Source of the DNA: Beaufortia kweichowensis
Lineage: Eukaryota > Chordata > Actinopteri > Cypriniformes > Gastromyzontidae
Reading direction: 5' to 3'
Length of the DNA: 64,000 nt
Assembly (NCBI GenBank): GCA_019155185.1
Contig: CM032795.1
Span: forward strand, 15,727,795-15,791,794
Of this stretch, positions 37,601 through 51,803 are shown in pieces. The position numbers and the translations under genes are program-made. The notes beneath the pieces are model-generated. The model did not search any database. It had not been told where the DNA came from and worked only from the letters and a program-made list of their open reading frames with translations. The stretch's first letter is position 1. Every line of letters starts with the position of its first letter.

Positions 37601-40199
37601 CGAGTGGGTGTCGGGGCTGTTGCAGAGGTGATGGCTTTAAAATAACAGCTGGGCCCTCAACCGCTCATCTCAGCTAAATATCATTTGTCCTTTACCCTTA
37701 TAAACCCAAAGCTCTGTTAACTATATCAAAAGGCATACCTGTAAAATAGATGGCTCATTTTGGATTAGCAGCCCAGTCTTGCACCGTTCGGCTCTCGGGA
37801 ACCTGTGTAACACCGGACGTGCCGTGTAAGCTTGACATGCTTTTAGGAGCTCCATCACATTACGTTGTCCCATAACCCATTTGGCATGCTGACAGTGTGC
37901 CCGATATAGACCTGCCTCGCTTGCCTGTGTTTTCTCATGCGACACACACACATACATACACACGGGCGCAGTGGCACCATCTGACCCCTCCATAAAACTC
38001 CCGTCAAACTGCCTGGGCCTCTCACTCAATCTTTTTCTGTCAGACACCCTCTTACATGCATGCATGCATGTCTGTTCTGTCACTCAGGAAGCTGTTTCCA
38101 AATGTGTTAATGGAGAAGCTTGTGTGTTGAAAAGCTGAATTTGTATTTGCATAAATCGTTTAGTATATAGACAGGATTGCTTGGTTAACGCACTGCAACC
38201 ACACAATTATGTTGTATACATTTAATGTGCATGTTTGTGTAACTATGCTCATATAGATTTTAAGAATTTAAGAGGAGACTTTAGAATTTTAGAATAATTT
38301 GAAAATAATATTAAACACATCAAAACATTGGAGTGAATCAAATTGTGTTGGAATTGAGTAAAAAAGTCTAAAATAAATCAAAATGGTTTTAATTTTAATA
38401 TTACAGTAAAAGCTTTAAAGTTGCCACTCTTTGCCTAAAATTTACAAAAATGTATTTTTGGCATTTCATTTACAAGCCTTATGAGACCTTGATGATTTTT
38501 AAACACTTCTTATTTGCAGATTTTTCTTCTGATTTAAGTTATTTAAGTTATTCTTTTCAGAGACATTTTTTATTTTAATATTGTAACAAAAGATACACAG
38601 TGTAAGAAATAGAATATGTTGGCACGCTCATATTATTGTTTACACAATAAATTTAAAGGCAATATGTTTTTTAGATCATAAAAATATTTCAGTCAAGTAA
38701 ACCTTTGATCAGTAGCGAAATTTATCATTTTCTTCTTTTTGATAATTTATTCCACATTCTTACAAGCCACTGTTACAAAACAGTAAATATTGAAGTTTGC
38801 TTTTTGCCCATTGAAGCATTGCAGGGAACCCAGCCTTCTCTCTTACACACGCCGGGTCACCGCTGTGCTTTTCCCATGCCTGTTTACTCAGCCCCTGTGT
38901 TCTGTTTGTTTGGTAATGTTTCTTTTCCTCTGCCTTGTTAGGTGGACCATCCCCCTGTAGCTTTCAATCTATTTGTATGGAGGCTTGTGAAAAAGCGTAG
39001 TAGTTTAGATTAGTCTGATAACACCAGAGCAATCCTGTCTGTAAACATAAAGGGCAGGAGGGGAGAAGCTGATCAGGAACCAGACACTGTGTATGTGTGG
39101 GTGCCCTGGAGGATAACGTGACGACACAGGATTAGTGGGAATAGCCCCAGACCGCTATCTCAGCTTGGGTTATCCTATATTCAGCTCTTGTTTATCTCTC
39201 CCCATCTCAGGGAAAGGAATATGGAAAAAGATAGAAATAAAATCATCTAGTTGTAATTAGACATAGTTCCTATTTTCTCCTTCTCCACATTTCTTGCATA
39301 GAATACAGTTTTTCATACATCTGGATTGAACACAGTTAAATGTAACAGAATAGACAATAGTTTTAGCATGTTAAACACATAAGTAGTAGACCAGAATAAA
39401 AAACTAGTCTGTTGTTGACCATCATGACCTATCTTTAGTGTTTCTCCGCATGCTTGTGAGAGGTAGTCAATGTCAAAGAGTGCATTTTTGTGCAAAAGTG
39501 CATGTGTGCACTATTTGTGCGTGTGCGTGTATTTTTTGTATAAATATCGGCTGTCATTGGCTGGCGGGCAGCCAGTGAGGCCATAGTAAAAGACGGAAAG
39601 GTGCATATGTGACACTTTTGCTGGGTCTGTCATGGAAACAGGACTGGAGCCCTGTGCCCCTGGATCTCATGATTAATGACACCGGCCCGCTGGATGTTGG
39701 CGGACGGCATTGTACCGCTGTGTGTTTGCTTTCGTTTCATTAGTTCACTGAGAGAACGGCAGTCTATTCTACCCATCAACTGAAATACACACTCTAGACC
39801 GGACAGTCGTGGCAGGCCGGGAGAGAGAGGATAAAGAATTATCTTGTGGGGAAAGAGACACTGACATTGACACCAGAATAGATTTTATGTTTTCAGCCAC
39901 ATTGCAATATTTATATAGCAGGGGTGCTGCTGTGGGAAGATATGCTGTATAAAGACAGCTTTGGTGAATGCGCTTTACTGAGAAATCCTCTCAGACACAC
40001 TGAAACCATTGGAAATGTCTCGGATTGATAGACTAACTGCTCGCTGTCCTTTTAAAGACATTATCCCACCAGTGGCCGCAAGGATCGATTAAGAGCTTCA
40101 ATGCAAGTTCATTTCACTTCCCCTCCCCTTATTTTTCCATCACGTCCCCCTGCTTCTCAGTTCACACTTGTCCTTGTTAAGCTTTTCAGAGGTCTTCAG

Positions 40200-40244
40200 G
40201 CTACAGTGATGGTTACGTATAGACTATTTCCTCCCCCTGATAAG
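40200..40244 (+). other. Candidate in-phase cassette exon (45 nt), speculative
   Basis: A pyrimidine-containing acceptor (gcttttcagaggtcttcag, AG 40198-40199) and a strong donor AAG|gtaaga (40245) bound 45 nt. Read in phase 0 it is open: ATVMVTYRLFPPPDK. It could insert between the start exons and the 60378 exon without frameshift. No family homology is recognised, and such chance pairs are expected in 34 kb of intron. Confidence 0.2.
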
Positions 40245-40721
40245 GTAAGAGGCCTGAGGGGCGAGGTCACGTCCGATAAACCCCGCCCCTTGTGCCAACA
40301 TTTGCAATATTGTGCCAGATTATCAACATGGCCTCCGGGTGATAGGAAAAGCATTTTGTGCCGCTTTCTGGTCTGTTACATCTGCAGCTTTCTTCAGGAG
40401 ATTTATCCAAACTGATGTTCTGTGAAAATGGGGGTTTGGGGGTTGACTATTGATCCTGACCTCGGTAAATGTCTTTCCTTAAATACTGATCCAGGACCAG
40501 CTTCATCCACCTTAGTTTTGATCCTTGTCAGTCTGTGCTCAGTGAAAAGGTGTTTTGCCATCTGTCTGTGATAGTCCTGCAGGATTAATGAGGTCTTCTG
40601 ACAGCTTTTTAACATGGTGCAGTCACCACAGATGGGCATGACAGATTAGCGCTGACAGTTTGGGATGGTTCTTTTTTAGACCTTCACGCAATCTTATTGT
40701 TGTTACTGAAAACATATTGAA

Positions 40722-40792
40722 TTTCTATTAATATATTAATTAATATATTTAATTTAATTAATATATTATATTAATTATATTATTAATGTACA
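40722..40792. repeat. AT-only tract with self-complementary ttaattaatatatt units
   Basis: About 70 bp are made almost entirely of TTAA/ATAT motifs and fold back on themselves. Simple sequence in the long intron. Confidence 0.85.
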
Positions 40793-42456
40793 TCCCATGA
40801 AAAATTTGACGAGCACTGTGAATTGAACAGTCTGATTACACATTTTCGTAAGGCAATTATCTTAAGTTTCGTTATTGTACATCTTATTAAAAGATCTGGA
40901 AATGATTCCAGGTATCCTATGATGTTTTCAGTATTTTAATAAATAAAGTTCATCCGAGTTGCCTGGTAGGCTAGTTTAGCGGTCGTTTCTCCACGAGCCA
41001 CAGAAACAATAATGCGCACAGGTTTAACAATAGAGCGGTCCAGATCTGCCAAGGGGAAAGCTGTCATATGCTGTTAGATGTATTTTCACAGGATTGTTAC
41101 TCATGTCGTCTGTTTCTGCTCGAAGTGAATCAGTCGTTTGTTTTCACTGAGCTTTAGGAGGAACAATGGTGCAAAGCTCTGATGCTCCTTTGAGAGATTT
41201 CAGGGTGCGTTTTATTTCATTTGGTCCAGCAACCACATAGCAACATACTAAAAACACTTTTAGAACATTTCATAAACAGTGTTGCAACAGCCTGGCAACC
41301 CCTGTTTTGTGGTGGTTCACATTATGTCCAAAAAAAGTGAAAATGTTGTATTCTAATCTGTTGTTTTCTTGTGGGTATTTATTGGATTGTGATCATGTTT
41401 TGCTCTTGTTTTCCTTGTTTCTGTGAAACAAGAGGGAAGAACTTTTATCTCTGCTGCCAGCCAAGGATGAAAGTTCTGACGTCGAGATAATACAGAGTGA
41501 AACCTGGAGATGAAAGAAAATTGTTGCCATGTATAACAAGCATTTTCTCACCAGGACAGAGAGACCCTTCCACCTCTCCATACGAGGCTTGAATTTCTCC
41601 ACTTGATTGTTTATGACCTTCATATGACATTATAGCCTTTTGATCTCGGAGAGGTATGTTATATTTTTTCCTCGGCTCATTGTTTGTGGTAACCCACAGC
41701 GAGGCAAGCCAATCTACTCCCTCGGCCGTCCAAAATTAAAGGTTGAGAATGTGCTTTGTGTGTGGGTAAAGTTTATGTGGGGATGGAGCAGGGATGGATT
41801 TGTCAGACATTAGGTTCAAGAGGCAAATAGACAAAATATTTTACTCGAAATGCAGACGCCTGCGAGATTGAGGCCATATTGAAGTTCTCAGAGTTAAGCA
41901 AATACAGTTTATTGACCTTCAGTTTCTCTCCCATCATGCTTTAACACAGAAGTATTCAATAAGATTCCTCCCTTTACATCTGCTCTTCCTGCTTAAGAGA
42001 GAGACTTTGCTTACCAAATAGTTTAAAGAGTTGAATTCATTATTCTTTAACACCTTCACCTCTCTTCCGCCTCAACACAGACCTGTATTAAACCCACATT
42101 CCGTTAGAGGCCATTTGCAGCTAATTGAGGCCATAAACTCTGGTAACGGCGCTGCAGAGGGACAGCGTGGCTGACCTCGCATGCACAACGCGTCCTGCGT
42201 TAGTCTCGCTTGACTCGCTGCCGAGACTCACAAGAGGTGCTCATCTCCTCAGTGTTTTTACTTCAGTCAAACACACAGCAGACGGAGCTTTAGCAGGGGT
42301 GGAGCTTGGGTTGGGTGGAAGATCTTGAAATTTAATAAATGGGCTTTATTAGGAAATGGCCTCATTAGATGTTGATTCATTTAGATAAAGGTTTTCTTGT
42401 GTGCTTTTATTTGGCCATAGATATGTGTCATTGAATCAAATTTTGATATAGCCTAA

Positions 42457-43031
42457 AAGGAAAATTTATTCATCATCATGCCAAAACCAAAACCTACTTA
42501 CTTTATTTTTTTAGTTTTTCTAAACTGTCACTGCTCCTCAAGAGGAACACCCATGTTATTTTCCCTATTCACTTTGTGAATGTTATGTGAATAACATTTT
42601 AAAACTAAAAATATGTAAATGCATAATTTGAAAACATTTAGGCTATTTTCATGTGTATGCTCAATTTCCAGTGACAGTTGTCAGGTTAAACTTACTGACA
42701 TTGAAATTTTGTAGAATTTTGAAATTTGTGTTTTACCCCAAACAAATTTTATTTTAGATTTAAATTTATATAAATCATTTTTTTTTTTTTATATATTCAT
42801 ATTTTATAAAATATTAATATTGACATTTATTTTTTTTAAACATGTTTAATCTTTCTATTACTTTATTATTTAATTTATTAATGTATTATTTATTAAAAAA
42901 TTAAAATCTAAAATTTTTTAATATTTAATTTAATTTTAGGTCAGTTTGTTAATTGTTATAAAAATTTGTTAAAGATAAAGATAAGAAGTTAAAGATAAGA
43001 ATTTTCTATTTTTGGTGAACTATTCCTTTAG
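42457..43031. mobile_element. Degenerate TTAA-type MITE with other repeat fragments
   Basis: The left part (aaaaggaaaatttattcatc) and right end (tttttggtgaactattccttta) match the termini of the same TTAA family in decayed form. The interior is AT-rich and holds a copy of the AACTGTCAC..gaggaacac terminus at about 42523, so it may be a composite. Boundaries are approximate. Confidence 0.5.
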
Positions 43032-45719
43032 TAAAGCAACTGCAATTGGTTCAGTGTCATCTTATTAAGGCACAAATTGAAAAAACATTGTGCTTTTTAT
43101 TAGCCGTTATCTCTGTGTTCTTTTATTATACTCTTTCATTTGATATGATCATCATGATAGCACATAGATTGTGTTTGTAGTGAATGAAGTGTGTTTGGCT
43201 CCGCTGTAATCAAAGTGGCAAATGGAACATCTCACGAATACCGCCTTTTCATCATATTTGCTTTGGTTTGCTTGGTCCACTTCTGTGACAAAAGAGCATG
43301 CTGTTCAAGCACATACTATATATTGATTCAAAAAGTATAAATCCATTTTGAAGCATCTTGCTTAGAAATACATATTAACATATTCCCGTGTAGTCATCAC
43401 GGATACATAAAGGATGCTTCATTCCTTTGATTAGACCCAAACAGAGAGGAGGCTCTTTGGAACAGCTAGAACTGAATACATGTAAAGCTAATGAATGAAT
43501 AATGAATAATAAATAATGCATCCAGTTGAGCAGGGCAAAGTAACGTGCTCGTACCTCTGTTGAGGTACACACAGTCCCAGCAGGTTTACGCTTTCCCAAT
43601 GGAGGTCTATGATAAATGATTACAGCTGTCAAAAAGTGTCTTCTGATTGGTGCATTGTAATGCGGTGCTTAAGAGGTTTCCGGTAGATTCGGTTCTGAGG
43701 TTAATGGTTATTTTATGTTATAATTATACTGACCCAGATGCATCACTCTTTCACCATAGTGCTGTTTGCTTATTTATTAGTGTAATTATGTGGCTAAGGT
43801 CTATCAGAATCATACATCATCAATCTTTTGATTGGTTACAAGATATTTACTTATGTTTTCCTTCTACTGTAGAAACCGTGTTACTGTTTTGATTGAGGTG
43901 TGTGCAACTATTTGCTTTCTTTCTTTAAACAGCATGTGGCATGTAAGTGATGTAAAAGAGCAGCCTGAACTCGTTGACGGTTCAGACGCCTTTAAACGGT
44001 GGATCCATGACCCACACGTTGTGCCCATGAACAAGACTCTAACCTTAAGCTCCAGAATAATTGAAGTGTCAGCTACATGAGTAATTATTAATTGTTGCTT
44101 ACTAAAAGCTCGAGGGCCTTGTATCTGGGCAGTGTTGGCATCGACACATGAGCATGTAGTGCTGTGTCAGAAGGTTAAGAGCAGCCCTTGGCTATGACCT
44201 CAGAATACACATACATCAAGAGGATTTATAGAGCCAACTGTCATATTCATGCAGTATTATCGTTTTATTTTTATTATATGAAGGTCACATTTAAATTTTC
44301 TTTATTTTAACAGTGCCTTCATTATTTATTATTTACCTTTAGCAAGATAAATAAGACTATTAATAAGATTATTTTCACCATGGTGTTTTTCACTTGATCT
44401 CAATTCTTCTAACTAAAAGACATTATTTGTAAGTGCACTAATTTAAAAAACATGGTTGCACTGTACAGTATATTATACTGAATATGTGATTTCATGACAG
44501 TGCAATACTGTACACATGCTGGAGTCATATAGATATGAAGACATAATATTCTTTACATGCTGGATTCTGCTTGCCTGACATTGGCCTGAATTGGGTCAGC
44601 AGCCCCTGTTCAGTTAATCTCTCTGATCCGCAGTCACAGCAGCCCTTCTAGTCTGAGTTTAAAGCCGAGTTTAGGATAACACGTAATCTCCCTTGCTGAT
44701 ATGGTTTGAGCGCAAGTCTATTTTGAGCATCTGTATGGTAAGCACTTTAAAGGCGGGGATGATGTAACTGTAGAGGACTTCATCTATCATGACAAAAGCT
44801 GTTTTTTGGGTTTCTCAAAATGTATGCACATTTATCATGATCCATTGAGATGAATTGTGTGGAAACGATCAGAGTCCCTGAATTGTTATAGCAGTAGAGT
44901 TACAGTATATATGCTTAGGGGAGGAATATCTGCTTCGAGTGATAAATTATGCACAGATTAATAAATAGACATTATTCCTGGCAGAAAGCCTTTAGCTGTG
45001 GAAACAGATATGAGACACTTTTCCACCTGGGTTGGTTTTTATTATTGCGCATTAATGATTTGGAAAATGTTTGTTTTACTACCAGGATGTCGAATGTCGG
45101 ATCGCACCTTGAAAGAAAGACATTGAATGAAGTTTGAATTGATTTTCTAGCATGGGTTTTGTTATTCTATATGCAGGATGGGAGAGAAGCTCATAGTCAT
45201 GAATGGAGAATCCTGTTTCTGATGCAGAGTGATAGTAGTTATTTATAGTGTCATTCAGCAGGGTGTTTTCCACAGCGGTTGTGCTGGTTTTTATCTGAGG
45301 CTGATTAAAATTCACCCATCTGAAAAACAGATAATGGGTGTTCATTATCCTTTTCTCCATTTGCTTGTCAGAGCTTATGGATAAGATAAGACAGGAGTTA
45401 CCTTGGATTTCAGCATCCCTGTCAAGCCTGGAGAGGTAAAATCATCTAGACAGACTCAGTGATGCAAGGCCTCTTCCAGCAGCATCCCTCAGACAGATCA
45501 CACAGGCCCGATAACGCTCAGGAGGAGGATAGAAACCTTTCGTGCTTTTTGAGCCTTGAAGGTGATTCCAGAATCCACAACCCGCTTAGTTTGTACTGTG
45601 AACCCAGTCACCCGAAAAGCTTTATTTTATCTTATCAAATAGATGGAATTTGTGTATGTGTATGTACACTACTGGTCAAAAGTTTAGGGTCAGTTACTTA
45701 TTTTATATTATTATTATTT

Positions 45720-45910
45720 AACCTGTTAACTGTCACGTTCCTCAGGAGGAACACTTGTATAATGTTAATAATGTCGTAATTTAAATATCCAAAATAAATC
45801 AAAACGTATGTTTTAGTATTTTCAGTGCATTTTCAAACTTCAGAACTTCAAAAATGTGTTCTTGACATCAACCAGATTCAATGAGGTCTCACCCTCACCT
45901 CAAACTTCTC
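45720..45910 (+). repeat. AACCTGTTAACTGTCAC repeat, copy C, abutting another TIR
   Basis: It starts aacctgttaactgtcacgtt cctcaggaggaac. Immediately upstream (45665-45693) is a solo terminus tacactactggtcaaaagtt of a different fish MITE. Interior phrases recur near 38340-38500. Confidence 0.55.
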
Positions 45911-48900
45911 TGTCTTGATTTCATGGTGCTTTAATAACTGTATGTGAGCGCTTGGCTATGACAACATGTCATTTGAATTTTCTGCAAGCTAATTTCACAC
46001 TGCACAATAACGTTGTCTTGGTTGTGATCATACCTCATGGCATGAAATTTTAGACTGACCTCATCATTTGAGTCTGAATTCATGCTTCTTACTGAACAGC
46101 AGCAGCTACGCAACAGATCTAAGTGTTAAGATTTTGCAAGTGTGCTTTTATTTATTTTCTTAAAAAATTCACCCTGTTTAATCACTTTTTTTTAATTACT
46201 CTATTCCTGTACCAGAATGCCACATCTCAGAGTCAAAGCGTGCGTGAGGTTCCTGTGCGTTACGTCAAAGCAGTTCAAATGCTTTCTTAATGCAAACTAA
46301 TCAGCACGGGAGCACAAGCCAGCTATTTTGCAATTTAATCCATTTCTGTAGCATTGTTGCATGCTTAACTGAAACAAGACAGCTTTTCCTTTATCTACTG
46401 CAGACAGGTACTTCAGCCCCTTGGCACAGCATTTCAAACCCTTTCAAACCCAGAGACAAGCACCTTGGAGCCATATGGAGCAGGAATGCCACTGAAGAGC
46501 CTCTTAATCTTCTCAGCATGGATTGCATTTGAGGGCTTTGTTGTCATGCAGAAAATAGGAGTCCAGTGTGGCTTTCTGTTTAGTTGGTGATGCCGTCCTT
46601 TTGGCTGCCACCCCACGTTGGTGTTGGTATGAGAAGGAGATAATGGTCTGGATTTCCTCATGAGCCAATGAGATGTGTGTATGAAGTCGTTATGGCTTGC
46701 CAATAGTTTAAAGTTGCCCGTATCCTTGGCTAAACAGCCCTTTCCAGACTTAATAGCATTTTTCTTAGCTGGTTTCCAGAGTTTGCCTACATTATTTATG
46801 TCGTTACACCTCAATCGGCTGGGCTGTCAATACGGTTAAATTCTAAAGTTGTTTGTGTACTTGTTTTGTTTTCTCCAACGTGATTCTTTGATCATTTTTT
46901 AACAGCCTTTTATCACCACAGTTTAAGTGATTTTTACAGTCTTTATTCCCTTTGTGTGCTCAGTTCATCATCCTGCCTATTTTTATTTTATTTTAGCTCT
47001 GTTAGAGAGAAGGCTTTCTGGGAGAATCTTGACAGAAAATTGGATTTATTGAATGCGATACCCATATGAAGCCTTTCAGTTTTTATTGCATGTGGTTCTA
47101 GTTTCATTTGACAGAGCTCACGGATATTGTTGTTTGTTGTATTAGGGCAAATTTTGGCAGATCTAGTTGCCGCATCTCGCACGCCTATTGACTGCAGATC
47201 ACAGAAGGGTTACGTAAAGTCCATCTATATACAGTAACAACAGTTCACTGTTGTTTTTTTCTCATTTCATTCCAGGTTCTAAATGCGAGCATAATTTAAA
47301 TATTTATGCCATTAGATTTTGGCTGTGTGATTATGCTACTGTTCCCTGAAGCTTTTGGGAATGTTCCCAAGCTCTTTCAGTAAACATTTATACCCCCAAT
47401 CACTTTTGAAGGCAGCTGGTATGGTCAGACTGATATTTCAATTAAATCTTTATCTTATTTTAGAGGCATGGAGATTGATATAATTAGGTAGAGTTAGGGT
47501 TATTTGGTGGACACATCAATCACTGAGAGTCTAGAAAAACAATGCCTGTTTTGTGTGCTTTCTCTCTGTGTGCTTTTATATGACTATTGGCTGGTACGTG
47601 CTTGCCAACTAGCTCATGACACATGATCTGTTCCTCACACGCGATAGTTGACTTAAAGGTCAAATGTTTTGGATCATTGATAATCATTGATCAAATATTT
47701 TTTATCAAATGTGGTGTCTTGAGATGTAGAAAGAATAATATTGAAATTTGTCTTGTTACTTTCTAAAAGAATGGATGTAAGATTGCAACCTTTTCCATGA
47801 TAAAGCGATTTATATTTGTAATTCCGTTTGGTGCAGAAAATCACACACTTTAATAAGTGCTTCTCAAATCCGCACGACTTACCTTAACCTGCATTCCCCA
47901 AGCATCTCTGTTTCTGTGTTGTCATGGTGCTGTTGCTATGACAAAGAGTTATCATGTTATGGGGCGCTGGGCTGTAGCGATGTGGAGAGTCTTGGATTTA
48001 AGTGACTGAGGTGTAAGGTAGAACAGATGTTTGGAATAATTGAGTCAAAAGCTGAATGAGTTTTTCTCTCTTTTACACATTCATATAACAGTGGTACTGA
48101 TTAAGCCTCCGTCTGAAAGGCTATGCCACTCAGAATAACATAATCAAGTCAGATGTTGTCAGTACGATGAGAGGGGAAGCACAGGATGCCCTCCACTTGT
48201 CACTGTCTATCACCCGTATGTTTAAGAGCAGGTGGACTTGTATCAGAAATCTAATTAGTTTAGCGGAGTTCACGACCTGCAATCCACATGCGTATGGTCC
48301 AAATATAAACACTATCTGATACTACTTGTGTGTCTGAAAGGTGTTTAGATGGTATGATGTAGGTTCTTGATATGAGGTGGAAGGTTCAATCTCTATAATA
48401 CATGTTACTGATTAGGTAAATAACTGTAAATAACAAAATGAACAAACTAAAGCAGCTTTTGTTTCCTTTTTTGCTTAAATAGGTTAATCAGACACATATA
48501 GGACTCATTTTAGACCTAGTTTTGCATTTTTTTTTGTACTTGAGAAAAAAGAGTGTGTGAAAGAAACAATACAACAGGAAGTTGGTGAAAGAGGAACTGC
48601 TTTTTAAGGTTCTTTGTCAACATTTCTTTGATTCGGCACTGTGTTACTGTCAGACAGTATGAGAAAAGCGGAGTCAGACTTTTTAAAAGTGCTTTGCAGG
48701 TCAACAGTGTTATTGGAACCTTCTCCACTTTGACCTATCTTGTCCTTTCTACCCTTTAATAGTCTCTGTGTTCTATTCAGAGTCCAGAGCGGACAAACGT
48801 CTAGCAGGAGGTCAGAATCGTGTGCGTTTTTGCCTGTGAGTGTACATTTCAAAACCGAGAGGATCCCAGACCTGATTTGCACATAGATTGGATTGGCAAC

Positions 48901-48927
48901 TTTAATTTGGATTCTAGCCCATTCAGG

Positions 48928-49598
48928 TTAAAGGGATAGCTCACCCAAAAATAAAAATTCTGTCATCGTTTACTCCATTTTATGTGACTTTTTTCCATGC
49001 AACACAAGATGTGTCATTTTGAAGAAAATCCAGGCTGCATTGTTTTGCATACAATGAAAATAAATGGGGACTGGAATTGTCAAGCTCAAAAATGACACAA
49101 AAATAGTATTGTTAAAGTGAAGCACAAACACACATGCAGTATATTTATAGTATTTTAAAGTCATATGGTTAAATGAAATTTTTGCCTTCGACTTTTGCCT
49201 TCTCTTGTCCCTTTAGACGTGCCACATCAGGTTTGATCATCAAATGTCATTGGTTCTCGCTTGTCTCATGAGCAAATCTCGTTGACGTCAAACCTAATGT
49301 GATACATCTAAAGGTGCCAAGTTTTATTATATGCTTTCATGTTGTCATTTTTGGGGCTTGACAGAACTCGTTCTCCAATCGCTTTTTATATGGAAAATAT
49401 CAATAAGAAAAATGTTGTTCGACATTAGAAAGAAAGTCATGGGGATTTTGGAATGACATAATTTGGGGACAATGACAGTGTTTTATTTTTATTTTCTAAC
49501 TTCTATTTTATCATATTTATTTATAATATCTAATTATTGTATATACCACAGTTCTACTTAGATTAGTTATGAACAGTGATGGTGCACCGTTCCTTTAA
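48928..49598. mobile_element. TTAA-bounded MITE (Kolobok/piggyBac-like), 671 bp
   Basis: It starts TTAAAGGGATAGCTCACCCA and ends ...GGTGCACCGTTCCTTTAA, with TTAA at both edges. Internal phrases (aaattctgtcatcgtttactc; ggggactggaattgtcaagc) are those of a very common cyprinid repeat. It is non-autonomous, with no transposase frame. The superfamily is inferred from the TTAA duplication. Confidence 0.85.
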
Positions 49599-51803
49599 GT
49601 ACATTTTTCAGATTACAGTAACAGATTATTTTAGCTCTTATTTCATTTTCTATTTAAAGGCTTCAGCATCTAAAACAGATCTGCTGTGTAAACTCGCATT
49701 ACTAATGACTCTCAACCATCCTTCCTTAATTAGTCATCAGATTTTTAGCTGTAGTTTATCAAGCTTCACATGTTTGTTGTGACTGTCCTATATTGAGTCA
49801 TTTTGTTTATGACTTGTACTGTCATTACTGAGATTAACTGGCTTCCTGTAAGGCAGGGGTGGAGCTGAATTCCTTAAGACAGGAAGTCTTCAGAGATCCT
49901 CATCATTTCCTTCCTGTGCTAATACAATGCTTAGAGTCTCTCTGTGTTTGTACCAAAAACTTCAACGATAAATAACACTCCCCAGTAAATGTTGTTTTGG
50001 TGTGGTGGTAATTTATTGGTGGTATTACAATAATGATTGGTTCACAAGCACTCAGCTTTGGTGCGTTTCCTGAGCGAATTGGACTTTTCTTGTATTTGGC
50101 CAATGTTAGGGAGAGGTGTTGAAGTGAAACTAAAGTGTTTTGGCAGCTGTATGGCTGAACTGTTTGGGTCACATTTCCAAGAATCCAGCTGTAATTAGAT
50201 TGAGCATTCAGCATCTCCTTGGACGAGACACAAATACGGATGCACACACAGACGCACAAACAAGCCATTTCTCTTGGTACACCCAGTACTGCCACTTCTT
50301 GCACTAATGAGGGTTTGATATCAAACCGGCTGTGGACAGATGCCATATCTGCTGGAGATCTACTACTTCTGGGAATACGAGATACGGTTATTTTGTGCCT
50401 TGGCGGTAAATAGACTAACTTTTTTTATATTTTTAATAACTTAATAAAATACCGTGCAAAACTAACTGTCACAATGGTAGTTCATAGCACAACATCCAAA
50501 TTTAAATACCTTTGGAAATAGGTTTGCCTGCACCACTAATAACCAGACGAGAGTATAAATCTTAAATAAGATCCGGTAGGATTAAAGCAGCACTGCATTT
50601 CATTATTATTTACATAATAAGGTAAAAAGACATAATCCAGCTTTCTGACTTACTATAGTTACCTGTTCAGCAGACACTCGAGTCTTAGGGAAATCTTACA
50701 ACCCCAAGGAAAGATCTATATTTCAACTGCATCAGTGGCATGCCCTGGTCCTTTCCTCCCTTGAGTCGGTTCAAACTCCGGGCATCTGAGGTGGAAAACG
50801 TACCAGCCAGCTGCATAAATACTACATGACCAGGACTCAGTGGAGAAACTTCACTGCTCTCGCTCTATAAGATATTTAAAGATCGTAACGACTCCACCAG
50901 CATAAAATTCAACCTTATTACCTTATTCAACCTAATTTAGATGTTTAGACTGTCTTTCTGTGGCACATCTTATTGCAAAAAATAAAAAAGGTTTTAGAAC
51001 TTCTGTTGGCTGCAAATAAAATAATAATTTATTTCCAAACTAGCTCCAGTGATGCTGTCACACAGAGCGTGTTTTACAGGTCACGGTTGGCGCGAAAGCC
51101 GACGGCGGCTCGCAGATTGTTATAAACTCGAGGCACGCGCAATAATGCCCTTTGTTTTCCTGTAATGGAAAAGCACTCCTTCTCCATAGCAGAGTAGTGG
51201 GAATGAATTAGCTACGCTTCAGCTATTGGTTTATTAGCCACAAGCTCTTTTGTTGTGTGCCATTAATCTATGATTAGAAATCTAAACAGGCAATTAGGAG
51301 GCAATATTCCAGAAATCAAAATCCAATCTGGCTCTAATCAAACACACCTTCATAGTGGGCCGCTCAAATTGAATGGCAGTGGGCTGGAATACATTAGGAG
51401 TAATGATGCCCTAGCATCATTTTATATGTTTTATTCTCTTTTTCTCTCTATCGGGATCTCTCTTTTCGTCTCACACCCTTGTTCTCATCGCTCTCCACAC
51501 TGATTTCAACTCTCTGGCCTTATATGATTGACAGAAAGATCTATGGACATATTCAGACTGAGATGCACATTTCAGTACAGAAAGATAATTAATTATTATT
51601 ATAAAGAGAGGAGAGATAATTGCAGTGCTCAGTAAATGTTGCATGAGTAATCATAAGAAGACTCACCAAAGACTTTACAGATATGTAAACATGCAAATTT
51701 GTCAGTTTTTAACATAACTGTCAGTATATATACAATAAGATGTATAATTTGTTTTCTTGTATACAAAATTGTGAGCCTAGATTGACATTTACATAAAAAC
51801 ATA

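Larger units (their letters stand above)
34674..48927 (+). other. arvcf: Long intron, part 2
   Basis: No supported gene. It holds AT-rich simple sequence, decayed agcaaccac/tagcaac repeats near 41230-41310, an (ATGC)4 run at 38054-38071, and a candidate 45-nt cassette exon at 40200-40244. A GC-moderate unique block at about 42080-42330 may be regulatory. Confidence 0.5.

Noticed and set aside
43933..43942. 10-nt exon-like unit between ttctttctttaaacag and gtaagt
   Set aside because: Ten nt would break the frame and no supporting context exists. Chance pairs like this are expected in long introns.
49903..50346. Minus-strand 147-codon frame
   Set aside because: Low-complexity stretches (CVCVCIRICV), no domain, no splice context, inside an intron with intronic base composition.
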